64,000 nt of DNA. It comes from CBDAPI01 sp964565865 (GTDB lineage Bacteria > Acidobacteriota > UBA6911 > RPQK01 > CBDAPI01). Position 1 is the first letter of the stretch. Every line of letters starts with the position of its first letter. This document shows, piece after piece, positions 1 to 8,403 of this stretch. The stretch is taken from NCBI GenBank assembly GCA_964565865.1, contig CAZMGM010000005.1, positions 1 through 64,000 on the forward strand, in the 5' to 3' direction. The notes beneath the pieces are model-generated. The model saw only the letters and a program-made list of their open reading frames with translations, made no database searches and was not told the DNA's origin. The translations under genes were made by a program, and so were the position numbers.

Positions 1-137
1 CTGGACAGGATGGTGGAGTCCGGATTTCTCGGCGAGAAGAGCGGGGCTGGCTTCGAAACAGTCAGTTGCAATTGGAGGCAACAAGGCAGGTCGATCGGTC
101 GAAGTTGGAATCGCTTCTTCCCGTATTATTGACTATC
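1..137 (+). other. Left-edge gene fragment, possibly 3-hydroxyacyl-CoA dehydrogenase tail
   Basis: The window opens inside an open frame. Frame 1 reads LDRMVESGFLGEKSGAGFE, which resembles the C-terminal signature of 3-hydroxyacyl-CoA dehydrogenases (MV..G.LGEKtG.GFY), and continues to a stop near 131. A second frame (3) ends at about 183 with a hydrophobic stretch, LLPVLLTIGLVVTSVILSYVVFW, that would make one membrane helix. Both readings cannot be native, and the first lacks the rest of its gene. The most likely explanation is a decayed or truncated fragment. Confidence is low because the 5' part lies outside the window. Confidence 0.3.
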
Positions 138-446
138 GGCCTGGTTGTGACGAGCGTGATTCTCAGCTACGTGGTGTTCTGGTGAGTTGTCCAGATGTCC
201 TCTCCTGACAGCCTCTTTTCTGTCCATAATGGCAACATGGGCGCCTTCTTTCGTGAGGTAGTTAGACTGGACAATGGCGGTATTGCGCCCTGTGCCACCA
301 CTTCCGATGTGACTCTTTTCTAGAACCTCCACATCGGTAATTCCGTAGTCGCTGGCTAAATGGTAAGCACAAGCCAGGCCGTGACCTCCGCCGACGATGA
401 TGTCGACGTCATAGTGTGACCTCAATCTGTTCGGAGTCCGGAACAT
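126..446 (-). pseudogene. Sarcosine oxidase beta-subunit (FAD oxidoreductase) N-terminal remnant
   Basis: Residues about 12-67 resemble the N-terminus of the heterotetrameric sarcosine oxidase beta subunit/DAO family. They include a dinucleotide-binding stretch (VDIIVGGGHGLACAYHLA), VLEKSHIGSGGTGRNTA and SNYLTKEG. Similarity stops there and the frame ends at 106 aa, whereas the family is about 400 aa. The glycine pattern GGGHG differs slightly from the usual GGGxxG. No other subunit genes (soxA, D, G) follow. I read it as the 5' stub of a deleted gene. It could still be translated, but it cannot be a complete oxidase. Confidence 0.6.
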
Positions 447-798
447 GTGAGCTCAGGATAGTCCTTGCGAACAGCAAAGCGGATCAGGCGACAGGGCATT
501 GTGTGCCCTCATTCACGATTTGATTCGGGCTGCGCTGGAAAGCAACATTCTAACAGCCCATGGACTCACCTCTGAACGGGGGTAAGAAGTATGGGAAAGT
601 CACCCCGCATCAAGATGCTGACCTGGCCGGAGGGGAGTCCTGGCAACAACTCTCGTGGCATCGTCACTTCTGTTGGGGTGCTTGAGCCCTGGATGAAATC
701 GGAGTCATGGAAAATACATGCATATCGACATGTAGGATGGTACGGCTTTTCATCGCTTCCTCCCAGTGGAGGTCGCGGTCTTTTGCCTGGGGTAAGTA
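447..798. other. Gene-free stretch
   Basis: There is no convincing coding sequence on either strand. An open frame exists at 591-860 on the plus strand, but it is rich in Gly/Pro/Trp, has no recognisable motif and overlaps the 3' end of the AhpD-like gene on the other strand. No tRNA, terminator or repeat was recognised. Confidence 0.4.
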
Positions 799-1347
799 TT
801 AGGCGGTTTCCACCGGGATGGGATCCGGGTCCACTTCAATGGCCAGGAGGAAGCGGTTGATCATGTTGTAAAACCCGATCAGCGTGATCATTTCAACGAC
901 CTGGTCGGAAGTGAAGTGATTGTCCAGAGTAGTCCAGAATGCGGCCTCGGGGATGTCATCTGGCCCTTCCAGAACGTATTCTGCCAGAGCCAGTGCGTCT
1001 TTTTCACAGTAATTAAAAAGGTCGCTGTCCTGGAAGCTGTCCATGGCTCCAATCTGGTCATCCGACCAGCCGGCCTTCTCTGCTAGTTCCTTATGCCACT
1101 GCACAGTCCCCTTGCACCGATCCAGCTTGCAAGTCTTCAAGATGACCAGCTGTTTCAACTTTTCGCTCAAACCGCATTCGCCGTTGACCTTCAAGTAGAG
1201 CTCTGTCATGGGCCTTAAGAAGTGGGGGCTGTGGGCCAGTGTCTTCAGGTAATTGGGTACGATTCCCAGCTCCTTTTCGACAGCTTTATAGGTTTCTTTG
1301 ATCTCTTGGTAGGCCGCATCTGATTGCACAGGAAGGTATCTGGGCAT
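799..1347 (-). CDS. Carboxymuconolactone decarboxylase / AhpD-like peroxidase-related protein
   Basis: This 182-aa protein has the length and pattern of the peroxidase-related CMD/AhpD family: an N-terminal helical segment (LGIVPNYLKTLAHSP), then the core helix (LSEKLKQLVILKTCKLDRC), then a C-terminal GFYNMINRFLLA helix. AhpD-type enzymes use an ExxxCxxCxxxH active site. Here Cys78 and His85 are present but the second Cys is Thr81, so disulfide reductase chemistry of the standard type is doubtful. The start at 1347 is preferred over longer frames because GAGAGGAG lies just upstream. The gene stands alone between decayed fragments. The family assignment is firm and the reaction is unknown. Confidence 0.8.
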   Translation of the reverse strand: MPRYLPVQSDAAYQEIKETYKAVEKELGIVPNYLKTLAHSPHFLRPMTELYLKVNGECGLSEKLKQLVILKTCKLDRCKGTVQWHKELAEKAGWSDDQIGAMDSFQDSDLFNYCEKDALALAEYVLEGPDDIPEAAFWTTLDNHFTSDQVVEMITLIGFYNMINRFLLAIEVDPDPIPVETA

Positions 1348-1477
1348 GATCTCCTCTCGCAGATCGGGAATGGTAGCACGTTCCACAGTGGGTAACTAGC
1401 TAGTAGAGTTAGAAAACAGAACGGCAAGGCGTGAGCCTGCCGTTTCTCAACGGTGAGCTTATGCTTTAGCACCCTGT

Positions 1478-1606
1478 GTAGAGCTCCTCATTCAGGTCCG
1501 GGAACTGACCAAGAGATTCAAGAAGAGGACGACGATCGACCAATTGAGCCTGCACGTTGAGAAGGGGGAAGCGGTTGCGCTGTTGGGGCCCAACGAAGCA
1601 GTCTTG
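1478..1606 (+). pseudogene. ABC transporter ATPase (LptB-like) N-terminal remnant
   Basis: The plus strand encodes VRELTKRFKKRTTIDQLSLHVEKGEAVALLGPNEA, reported here in pieces: VRELTKRFKK, the D-x-S-L beta strand, and VEKGEAVALLGPN. This is the start of an ABC ATPase of the LptB/LivG type up to the Walker A loop. The expected GPNGAGKTT is broken after GPN, and the frame continues with unrelated sequence to about 1795. No Walker B or signature motif follows. It is a truncated relic convergent with lipA, and it suggests deletion or rearrangement at this site. Confidence 0.6.
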
Positions 1607-1716
1607 AGAGCATCCAGGGGGTTTTTCGACCTGGCAGTATTGGTCGGTGTTCAGCTTTTCGATCGAGAAAAGATCAACTCCGAGTGGCAATCGCTTCCGC
1701 CGCTGGCCGCTCCATT

Positions 1717-2643
1717 TCAGATTCCCTCGTTAGCGTGTCTGGAAATCCTGGAGGTGGACCGCCTCAGGGACTCAAACTGGCGGTCAGCCAGGTAGCTGGA
1801 GCGCACCAGGGGACCCGCTTCTACGTGAGCAAAGCCAAGTTTTTCACCGATTGCCTTCCAGGCCTTGAATTCGTCCGGATGATAATAGCGGTCCACAGGT
1901 AGATGCCAACCGGAGGGTCGCAGATACTGGCCGATTGTCAGGATGGAAACTCCGGCTGTGATCAGATCTCTCAACACGGCTAGGGTCTCCTCGTCTGTCT
2001 CTCCTAGACCCAGCATCATGCCGGTCTTGGTGACAATGTGAGGGGCGATGTTCCGGGAGCGTTCTAGGAGCTGAAGTGAGACGCCATAATCTCCACCACC
2101 CCGGGCCGCGGGGTAGAGCCGGGGCACCGTTTCTACATTATGGTTGAGGATCTCGGGACCCGCATCCAGGACCACTTTAAGGGCAGAAATGGATCCCTGA
2201 AAGTCCGGGATCAGTACCTCGATCGTGCAGTCTGGAACGCGCCGGCGAGTGGCTGCAACGGTTGCTGCGAAAACCGACGCTCCTCCATCTGCCAGGTCGT
2301 CTCGATCCACAGACGTAATTACTGCATGCCGGAGTCCCATCCGGGAAACAGCCTCCGCTACCCGAAAAGGCTCTTCCTCATCCAGTCTCAGGGGTGTTCC
2401 CTTGCTGACGGCACAATAACGGCATCCGCGAGTGCAGATATCTCCAAGGATCATGAAGGTTGCCACCCCATGCTGCCAGCACTCACCCATGTTGGGACAC
2501 CGTGCCTCCTGGCAAACCGTGTTGAGTTCCAGGTCCGCCACGAGCTTTTGCACGTTATGGACGCTGCCTCCGAGAGGAGCGCGTACTTTTAACCAGGGTG
2601 GATGGCCCCCGGGGGAGGGCCTCGGAACAGCAGAATCAGTCAT
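1717..2643 (-). CDS. lipA: Lipoyl synthase
   Basis: This radical SAM enzyme inserts two sulfurs into protein-bound octanoyl groups to make lipoyl cofactors for pyruvate and 2-oxoglutarate dehydrogenases and the glycine cleavage system. Both iron-sulfur cluster motifs are intact. The auxiliary cluster is C-x4-C-x5-C at Cys44/49/55, and the radical SAM cluster is C-x3-C-x2-C at Cys70/74/77. The C-terminal RSSY motif that anchors the auxiliary cluster is present near residue 285. Length (308 aa) is normal. It lies about 107 bp downstream of a type III polyketide synthase in the same orientation. No lipB is visible in the window. Confidence 0.96.
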   Translation of the reverse strand: MTDSAVPRPSPGGHPPWLKVRAPLGGSVHNVQKLVADLELNTVCQEARCPNMGECWQHGVATFMILGDICTRGCRYCAVSKGTPLRLDEEEPFRVAEAVSRMGLRHAVITSVDRDDLADGGASVFAATVAATRRRVPDCTIEVLIPDFQGSISALKVVLDAGPEILNHNVETVPRLYPAARGGGDYGVSLQLLERSRNIAPHIVTKTGMMLGLGETDEETLAVLRDLITAGVSILTIGQYLRPSGWHLPVDRYYHPDEFKAWKAIGEKLGFAHVEAGPLVRSSYLADRQFESLRRSTSRISRHANEGI

Positions 2644-2750
2644 GTGGTACTAAGATATCAAACACTGGTTGCAGGTTCATCGTTCTGTTTTCTTCTCCAA
2701 CTTTCAACCCTGGCAACCAGTAGACAGCGCCCAGCAACAAGTACAGCGCT

Positions 2751-3803
2751 TCACCATCGCAGCAGCAGTAGCTCGGAGCTGAACCCTGGACCGAAGGCGG
2801 CTGCCAATCCGAGGGCACCTTTCGAGGGTCGCTTATCCTCGAGCAGTCTTTTTAGAACAAAGAGAAGGGTGGGGCTCGACATGTTTCCGTATTGCTCGAG
2901 CACAGCCCGGCTGTCTCCCAGGTCCTCTTCACTGATCTGCAAGGATTCACACATCGACTCCAGGATTTTTGCCCCGCCGGGGTGAATCGCGAAGTAACTC
3001 AGAGAAGAGATCGTCATATCGCTACGGTCTAGAAATCCCTCCACATTCTCACGCAGCAGTTTCCGAAGCAGAAAAGGAATGCTCTTTGAGAAAATTACTT
3101 TCAGGCCCTGGCTGCTGAAGTCCCAACCCATCACTTCCAATGTGTCGGGCCAGAGAGTGCTCTGTACATCCGTGATCTCCGGTCCTTCCCAGATCCGATC
3201 TCGTCCCGCTACCAGAACAGCGCCGGCCCCATCGGAGAACAGCGCTGCAGCCACCAGGTTGCTTCTGCTGAGGTCCCCCATCTGGAAAGTAAGGGAAGAG
3301 ATTTCCACTGCCACCAGAAGGACCAGCGCCTGAGGGTCAATCCTGGCCAGCTGGTAGCTTCGAGCCAGACCGGCGGCACCCCCGGCACAACCCAGACCGA
3401 AAATGGGAGTCCGAGAAACATGGCAGTCAAAACCCAGACGGTTAATGAGTCTTGCATCGACGCTGGGTGTCGAAAAACCGCTCGTGGACACAAACAGGAG
3501 ATGGTCAATCTGGGACGGGTGAATGTCCAGAGGATCTAGACACCTCTGGATTGCGGCGGCGGCGAGGTCCTCGGCCCAGCGGTTGTAAAGCCCGTTTCTG
3601 TCTTCAAAAGTATGCGGCTCCTGAAACCACTCCACAGGCACGCAGAAATGCCTTTGGTGTACCCGAACATTGTCGAAGACGGAGATCAAACGGCTGATGT
3701 CCCAAATGGCCGGGCTGAAGTGGCTCCTGGCAAGCTCGCGCAGCTCGATTTGAGAAACCGCGTGGGGCGGAACGGCCACTCCGACACTGACAATCCTGGG
3801 CAT
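2751..3803 (-). CDS. Type III polyketide synthase (chalcone synthase-like)
   Basis: This 350-aa thiolase-fold condensing enzyme has the full catalytic triad: Cys139 in GLGCAGG, His274 in AIHPGG and Asn307 in YGNMSSPT, with the C-terminal GFGPG-like loop (AAFGPGFSSE). Bacterial homologues (BpsA, SrsA, Psl) condense a long-chain acyl starter with malonyl- or methylmalonyl-CoA to form alkylpyrones or alkylresorcinols. The substrate here cannot be told from sequence. The usual partner methyltransferase (BpsB, isoprenylcysteine carboxyl methyltransferase type) is not next to it; lipA is. The start MPRIVSVGVAVPPH fits the family. Confidence 0.9.
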   Translation of the reverse strand: MPRIVSVGVAVPPHAVSQIELRELARSHFSPAIWDISRLISVFDNVRVHQRHFCVPVEWFQEPHTFEDRNGLYNRWAEDLAAAAIQRCLDPLDIHPSQIDHLLFVSTSGFSTPSVDARLINRLGFDCHVSRTPIFGLGCAGGAAGLARSYQLARIDPQALVLLVAVEISSLTFQMGDLSRSNLVAAALFSDGAGAVLVAGRDRIWEGPEITDVQSTLWPDTLEVMGWDFSSQGLKVIFSKSIPFLLRKLLRENVEGFLDRSDMTISSLSYFAIHPGGAKILESMCESLQISEEDLGDSRAVLEQYGNMSSPTLLFVLKRLLEDKRPSKGALGLAAAFGPGFSSELLLLRW

Positions 3804-3847
3804 TATTCCTTCTTGTAAGTCGACCAGATGCTACCCAGGAGGGATCG

Positions 3848-4909
3848 CTACGGCTTCCCCGTCCCCCCGGAACCGAGTTGCGAGCCCTTGAGAGCTGTCT
3901 GCGAAGATTTCCAGGCCTTTCTCCATTCCAGGTAAAGATTTTCATCACTCCGCTCCTCGGCAAGGTTCCTGACCGGCTCGAGGCGTGCTATGAAGTCCTT
4001 TATCTTGAAGTTGAGCTGACGAAGGGACTTCTTGATATCCTTCTCAGTCGCAGTCTTGTAACTCACCTTGTCATCAATGTTGACCATGATCCCGTCCACA
4101 GAACGCTGATAAGCTCTCACCAACTCTCCGTACGTGTAGAACTCCAGGGGATTCCGTTTGTCTTTATCCCATTCGACTCGGGACGTCCTTCTCTCGATCT
4201 CATCGAGCCGCTTCTCGGCAATCTGGAGGAATACTTTGACCCGGTCTTTCAACTTTTGAGCATGCTGGAGCCTCTCGTATTCCACATTGGTAAACTGGTC
4301 CCCGCTAATCGATCTGCTCATCCTGGTCTGACTTACCGCCCTGGTGCCCGTGGACAGCAAGCTGGCCCCAATCGGTTCCTGGAGCCCGGGGGGGGAGTTC
4401 CCCGCGAGTTTTTGGACTGCTAGGTTCAAGTCGGATTGAGTCCCGTAGATAAAAAACCCCTGGAGCAACTGGTCTCGAAAGGCTTTTACATCTTCCAGGG
4501 CCTCGTCGAAAACCTCCCAAAGCGCAGAGGGTGAAGCCCTCCTCAGATTCTCCAATTCCCCCAGCATTTGACGGAGCCGGATTTCCATTCGGCGGACGGA
4601 CCTGGAACGCAAGACCTTCGGGCTCCTAACCTGTCGCTTTAGCTCCATCCCCTTGAGGGCCAGGGTCTGAATAGCATGGACCGCAGACTCGACCGCATCG
4701 AGATCCTTCCGCTCTACTCTCAGCTTGGCAATCGCGGCATAGCGATCCAACACAAGACGTAAGATTTTCATCTCTTTCCGGTAATTCGTGGCCGCTGTAA
4801 AGCTCCGCTGTTCAGCAACTGTGAGCAGTTCCTCAAAGCTGTGGGTTTCACCCTTCTGTTCCAGCAGGAAGAGGCTTAGCATAACCAGAGTCAAGACAGG
4901 TCCCATCAC
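3848..4909 (-). CDS. Secreted or membrane-anchored coiled-coil protein of unknown function
   Basis: I do not recognise this family. The protein is 353 aa. The first about 16 residues (MMGPVLTLVMLSLFLL) form a hydrophobic, signal-like segment without a strong positive n-region. The rest is highly charged and helical, with long stretches expected to form coiled coils (residues about 20-135 and about 215-330). The middle (about 165-205) is Ser/Gly/Pro rich and probably a linker. Its start codon overlaps the argS stop as ATGA, so it is very likely translated from the argS mRNA. The C-terminus ends GSGGTGKP. Confidence 0.6.
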   Translation of the reverse strand: MMGPVLTLVMLSLFLLEQKGETHSFEELLTVAEQRSFTAATNYRKEMKILRLVLDRYAAIAKLRVERKDLDAVESAVHAIQTLALKGMELKRQVRSPKVLRSRSVRRMEIRLRQMLGELENLRRASPSALWEVFDEALEDVKAFRDQLLQGFFIYGTQSDLNLAVQKLAGNSPPGLQEPIGASLLSTGTRAVSQTRMSRSISGDQFTNVEYERLQHAQKLKDRVKVFLQIAEKRLDEIERRTSRVEWDKDKRNPLEFYTYGELVRAYQRSVDGIMVNIDDKVSYKTATEKDIKKSLRQLNFKIKDFIARLEPVRNLAEERSDENLYLEWRKAWKSSQTALKGSQLGSGGTGKP

Positions 4910-6855
4910 ATCCTCTGTGGAATCTCGATTCCCAGCAGACCCAGAGCTTTTGTCAGGCCTCGCCTGGAATGATCGGCAACCTGGAGGAGAACATCTCGTC
5001 GCTTCTCTTCCTCAGACAGGATGTGGAAATTGTGGTAAAAGAGGTTGAACTGCTGGGCCACCAGGAACGCATGCTTTGCTAGGTGTGTCACCTCCAGGGT
5101 TTTGACTGACTTCTCCATCACCTCTTCTATTCGTGCCAGCGTCAGGAGAAGTTGCCAAACACGATCGTCACCCAGTACTTCCCGAACCCGGGCCGGATCG
5201 CTGTTGCGTTGCCGCGTCCACTCCTGATGATTCCAGTTTCCCTCTTGCTCAAAAAGTCTACGAAAAATATTGTTGGCTCGGACGACGGAATACTGCAGGT
5301 AAGGTCCGGTTTCTCCCTCAAAGCTCAGGGCCTCAGAGAAATCGAAGGCAATCACGGCATTTCTCGTATACTTCAAAAGGAAGTAGCGAAGAGCGCCAAT
5401 TGCAATTGTCGCAGCGATCTCTTCCCTCTGATCTGGTGCCAGACTGGGCTGCCGCTTCTCGACCTCGAGCAACGCCTTCTCAACCAGCTTGTCGATCAGA
5501 TCGTCGGCCTTGACACCCTGTCCCTTGCGCCCGGAAACCTCGACATAAGGTCTCGTCTTATCTTCGACGGAAAGCTTCATTCCCAGTTCCGCGCAGCAGG
5601 CGGGGGAGAGCGCCACCATCTCATATGAAAAGTGAGTTGAACGGTCCGCCTCTGAGTCAAAGCCGAGCCTGCGCAAACCCTGAACTACCACCCGTTGAAG
5701 GTAGGATTGGCGCACGTCGATCACGTTATAGACAAGAGATCCATTGCCGAATTCAGGTTTCTTTCCGTTGCCAGGTTCCTTGGTTGTCACCCAGGTCAGA
5801 TGACCGGTCTCGTCGGTGCGGAACGGTTTGAAGTGGAAGGTTTTCCCAAGAAGTCCAAACTTCCAGAGTTGGTAGGCAATGTCTTTTCCGACATAAGTGA
5901 CCGTTCCGTTACTGCGCACGATGATTTTTTCATCGGCAGGAAGACCATCCTCCTCGGGCAACTCCATTACCCAGCAACCTGCATGGGGACCCTTCTCTCG
6001 ATAGACAATGGCCCTGCGCTCGCGCAGCTTCTCAAAGGCCCGATCCCAGAACTGGAGAGCCAGTATCTCGCTCTCCCGAGGGAGAACATCGTAACGCACT
6101 CCAATGCGCAGCATGGTTTCGAGATGGGCGTGGACAATTCGAGTCGAGATGTGGTCTGCCAGCTCCGCGACCTCACCCTGCGCCTGCTCGATGGCTTCGA
6201 GCATCTCGTGTCGATACTGCAGCCGCGAGTCATCCTCGCCATACCAGTCCGACACATGGGCATAGAGGTCCCAGCAGAAATAGTCAAAAGGTTCGTTAAT
6301 CTGCCTCACTTCCGCTAGATTCATGTTCAATAGTTGCCTGAACCCCACCACCACGTCGGCAACCTGTACGCCCGTGTTATCGATGTAGTTCTGGACTTCA
6401 ACCTGATACCCAACGGCTCGAACCAGCCGAACAAACGAGTCGCCCAAGGCCGCGTTGCGCAGGTGCCCAATGTGCGCAGCCTTGTTCGGATTGATGTTGG
6501 TGTGCTCGACAATCACTTTGCCGGGGCGAGGCTCCCCTTGGGAGCCAACCAACCAGGTATCCAAACCCTGCAAAAAGGCGGGCCGGTCAAAGAACGCGTT
6601 GACGTAACCCCCTCCGGCCGCCTCAAAGCGGTCCACCTCCGAGAGCGGGGGAACCTGGTCGGCGATTTCCTCGGCAATCGACCGGGGAGGACGCCGCAGG
6701 ATTTTGGCCAGTTCAAAGGGGAAAGGAAAAGCCAGATCACCCAACTCAACCTTGGGCGGCGACTCGACAACCAGGAACTCCAGGGTCGTCTGAAAGTGCT
6801 CCTCCACAAAATCCAGCAGGTGCTGACGCACCCTTTCGACTCGCTCGACAAACAT
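4906..6855 (-). CDS. argS: Arginyl-tRNA synthetase
   Basis: This class I aminoacyl-tRNA synthetase charges tRNA-Arg. The N-terminal additional domain (residues 1-110) is followed by the Rossmann catalytic core with the HIGH motif at 128-131 (NPNKAAHIGHLRNA), and then by the anticodon-binding helical domain with the typical NLFYHNFHIL segment near the C-terminus. At 649 aa it is longer than the common 550-590 aa enzymes. No classical KMSK is present, as in many ArgS. A TATGAT hexamer lies six bases upstream of the ATG, suggesting a leaderless transcript. The downstream coiled-coil gene overlaps by 4 bp. Confidence 0.96.
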   Translation of the reverse strand: MFVERVERVRQHLLDFVEEHFQTTLEFLVVESPPKVELGDLAFPFPFELAKILRRPPRSIAEEIADQVPPLSEVDRFEAAGGGYVNAFFDRPAFLQGLDTWLVGSQGEPRPGKVIVEHTNINPNKAAHIGHLRNAALGDSFVRLVRAVGYQVEVQNYIDNTGVQVADVVVGFRQLLNMNLAEVRQINEPFDYFCWDLYAHVSDWYGEDDSRLQYRHEMLEAIEQAQGEVAELADHISTRIVHAHLETMLRIGVRYDVLPRESEILALQFWDRAFEKLRERRAIVYREKGPHAGCWVMELPEEDGLPADEKIIVRSNGTVTYVGKDIAYQLWKFGLLGKTFHFKPFRTDETGHLTWVTTKEPGNGKKPEFGNGSLVYNVIDVRQSYLQRVVVQGLRRLGFDSEADRSTHFSYEMVALSPACCAELGMKLSVEDKTRPYVEVSGRKGQGVKADDLIDKLVEKALLEVEKRQPSLAPDQREEIAATIAIGALRYFLLKYTRNAVIAFDFSEALSFEGETGPYLQYSVVRANNIFRRLFEQEGNWNHQEWTRQRNSDPARVREVLGDDRVWQLLLTLARIEEVMEKSVKTLEVTHLAKHAFLVAQQFNLFYHNFHILSEEEKRRDVLLQVADHSRRGLTKALGLLGIEIPQRM

Positions 6856-6861
6856 GTTCTA

Positions 6862-6867
6862 ATCATA
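6862..6867 (-). promoter_or_regulatory. Putative -10 box of argS
   Basis: On the minus strand TATGAT is followed by six bases and then the argS ATG. Transcription would start at or next to the start codon, giving a leaderless mRNA. No good -35 hexamer is visible. Confidence 0.3.
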
Positions 6868-6879
6868 ACGTAGGAGCAC

Positions 6880-7025
6880 TGGTTTCTGGTTACCGTTCGC
6901 TTGTTACTGGTTAAAAGCTTGAAAGTTGAAATTTCGTGGAATGTAGAAACTAGAGCCGACGTGAAACGTGGAGTTTGGAACCCGGAAGCTGTGAGTGCCA
7001 ACGAGCACCAAACCCGCAACCCGCA
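6880..7025. repeat. Degenerate low-complexity intergenic repeat
   Basis: The divergent argS-larC spacer is built from imperfect short words such as ggttacc, gttactggt, gaaagttgaa, gtagaaact, ggaacccgg and aacccgcaa. The same vocabulary recurs in other intergenic spaces of the window (near 11130, 15000, 15710, 21150, 41330 and 44620), so this is a dispersed sequence style. No coding potential was seen. Confidence 0.45.
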
Positions 7026-7119
7026 ATAGCGCGAGGAGCAGTGAGAGGCTACAAGGATCTCATTCGGACTACTGCCTCACCACCGGGGAAAGTATGATAG
7101 TCGGAGGCGAGGTTCCAAT

Positions 7120-8403
7120 ATGGGCACATCTCTATACTTCGAACCGTTTAATGGAGCCAGCGGAGACATGATCGTCGGGGCGCTGCTAGACCTGGGAATG
7201 CCCCTGGATCACCTGCGCCAAGAGATCTCCAGGCTTGGTATCGACCGCGAACTCGATCTGAAAGCCCAACCCGTAGAACGGCAGGGCTTGAAGGCGACCG
7301 ATTTCCAGGTCCTTCTCAAAGACGACAGCAGCTCCCAGGCCTCTTCCAAGGGCCCGCACCAGGGCCACTCTCACCTGCGGTCGGAGGGCCTCGGCAGGCA
7401 CCATTCCCATCACCAAGACGGAAGTCGAAATCTTAGTCAAATCGAAGAGCTCGTCGAGGCAAGTTCGCTGGATTCCAAAATCAAGGCAACGGCCCTGCTC
7501 ATTTTCCGGCGGCTTGGCGAGGCCGAGGCAAAGGTCCACGGAACGCCACTCGAGGAGGTTCATTTCCATGAGGTCGGAGCCATCGACTCCATCGTTGACA
7601 TCGTGGGATCAGCTATTGGCTTCGCGTACTTCGAGATAGAGGAGTTCTACACGGCACCCCTCGCCCTGGGCGGAGGAACGGTCCATTTTTCCCATGGCAG
7701 TTGGCCCGTACCGGCACCGGCTACCCTGGAACTTATCAAGGGCGTCCCGGTCTCCCCGGGACCGGTTGACGCGGAACTTCTGACTCCAACGGGCGCTGCC
7801 ATAATCACCAGCGTTGCAGCCTCGGGTCGAGCCCCGACATTTCTTCCCCGAAGGTGGGGGTTCGGGTCTGGCACGAACGTCTTCGATTCCATCCCGAATC
7901 TGCTACGGGTGACGCTGGGAGAAAGTGTCTTCGCGCCGGAGGCCAGCGGGGACGGTCCAACTCTGGAGTCAGTCAGTATGCTGGAGGCAACGTTGGACAA
8001 CATGGACGGCGAGATACTTGGCTACTTCATCGACCGGGCACTGAGCGAGGGAGCTCTCGACGTCTACTATTCGGCGCTGCAAATGAAAAAGAACCGGCCC
8101 GGTGTGCTTCTCACACTGCTTTGTCGGACTGAGGACGAAGAACGCTTTAGTCATTTGATATTCAGTGAAACGACGACTTTGGGACTGAGGCGCTCCCGCC
8201 GAGACCGACTCGTGCTCGCTAGGGGGGACAGGACCATCGACACCGTCTACGGACCGGTTCGGGTCAAAATCGGGAAAATGGGTAGGAGAATCGTTAATAT
8301 GTGGCCTGAGTACGAAGATCTCAAGGCGCTTTCCGAAAAAAAGGGAGTACCCTTGAAGATGTTGCGCCTGGCGGTCGCCAGACAGCTGAATCTAGATGAG
8401 TAA
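7120..8403 (+). CDS. larC: Nickel-pincer cofactor biosynthesis protein LarC
   Basis: LarC is the CTP-dependent nickel insertase that completes the nickel-pincer nucleotide cofactor of lactate racemase LarA and related enzymes. The protein opens with the family signature FEPFNGASGDMIVGALLDLG and contains EVHFHEVGAIDSIVDIVG and ELLTPTGAAII. A His-rich linker (about residues 79-102, several HxH and HH pairs) could store or deliver nickel. Length (427 aa) is normal for an unsplit LarC; in Lactobacillus the gene needs a frameshift. It overlaps metG by 8 bp and probably starts an operon with metG and tatD. LarB and LarE are not in the window, but a LarA-like protein is at 49.6-50.9 kb. Confidence 0.92.
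   Translation: MGTSLYFEPFNGASGDMIVGALLDLGMPLDHLRQEISRLGIDRELDLKAQPVERQGLKATDFQVLLKDDSSSQASSKGPHQGHSHLRSEGLGRHHSHHQDGSRNLSQIEELVEASSLDSKIKATALLIFRRLGEAEAKVHGTPLEEVHFHEVGAIDSIVDIVGSAIGFAYFEIEEFYTAPLALGGGTVHFSHGSWPVPAPATLELIKGVPVSPGPVDAELLTPTGAAIITSVAASGRAPTFLPRRWGFGSGTNVFDSIPNLLRVTLGESVFAPEASGDGPTLESVSMLEATLDNMDGEILGYFIDRALSEGALDVYYSALQMKKNRPGVLLTLLCRTEDEERFSHLIFSETTTLGLRRSRRDRLVLARGDRTIDTVYGPVRVKIGKMGRRIVNMWPEYEDLKALSEKKGVPLKMLRLAVARQLNLDE

Noticed and set aside
591..860. 89-aa plus-strand open frame
   Set aside because: It has no motif and a composition unlike its neighbours, and it overlaps the end of the AhpD-like gene antisense.
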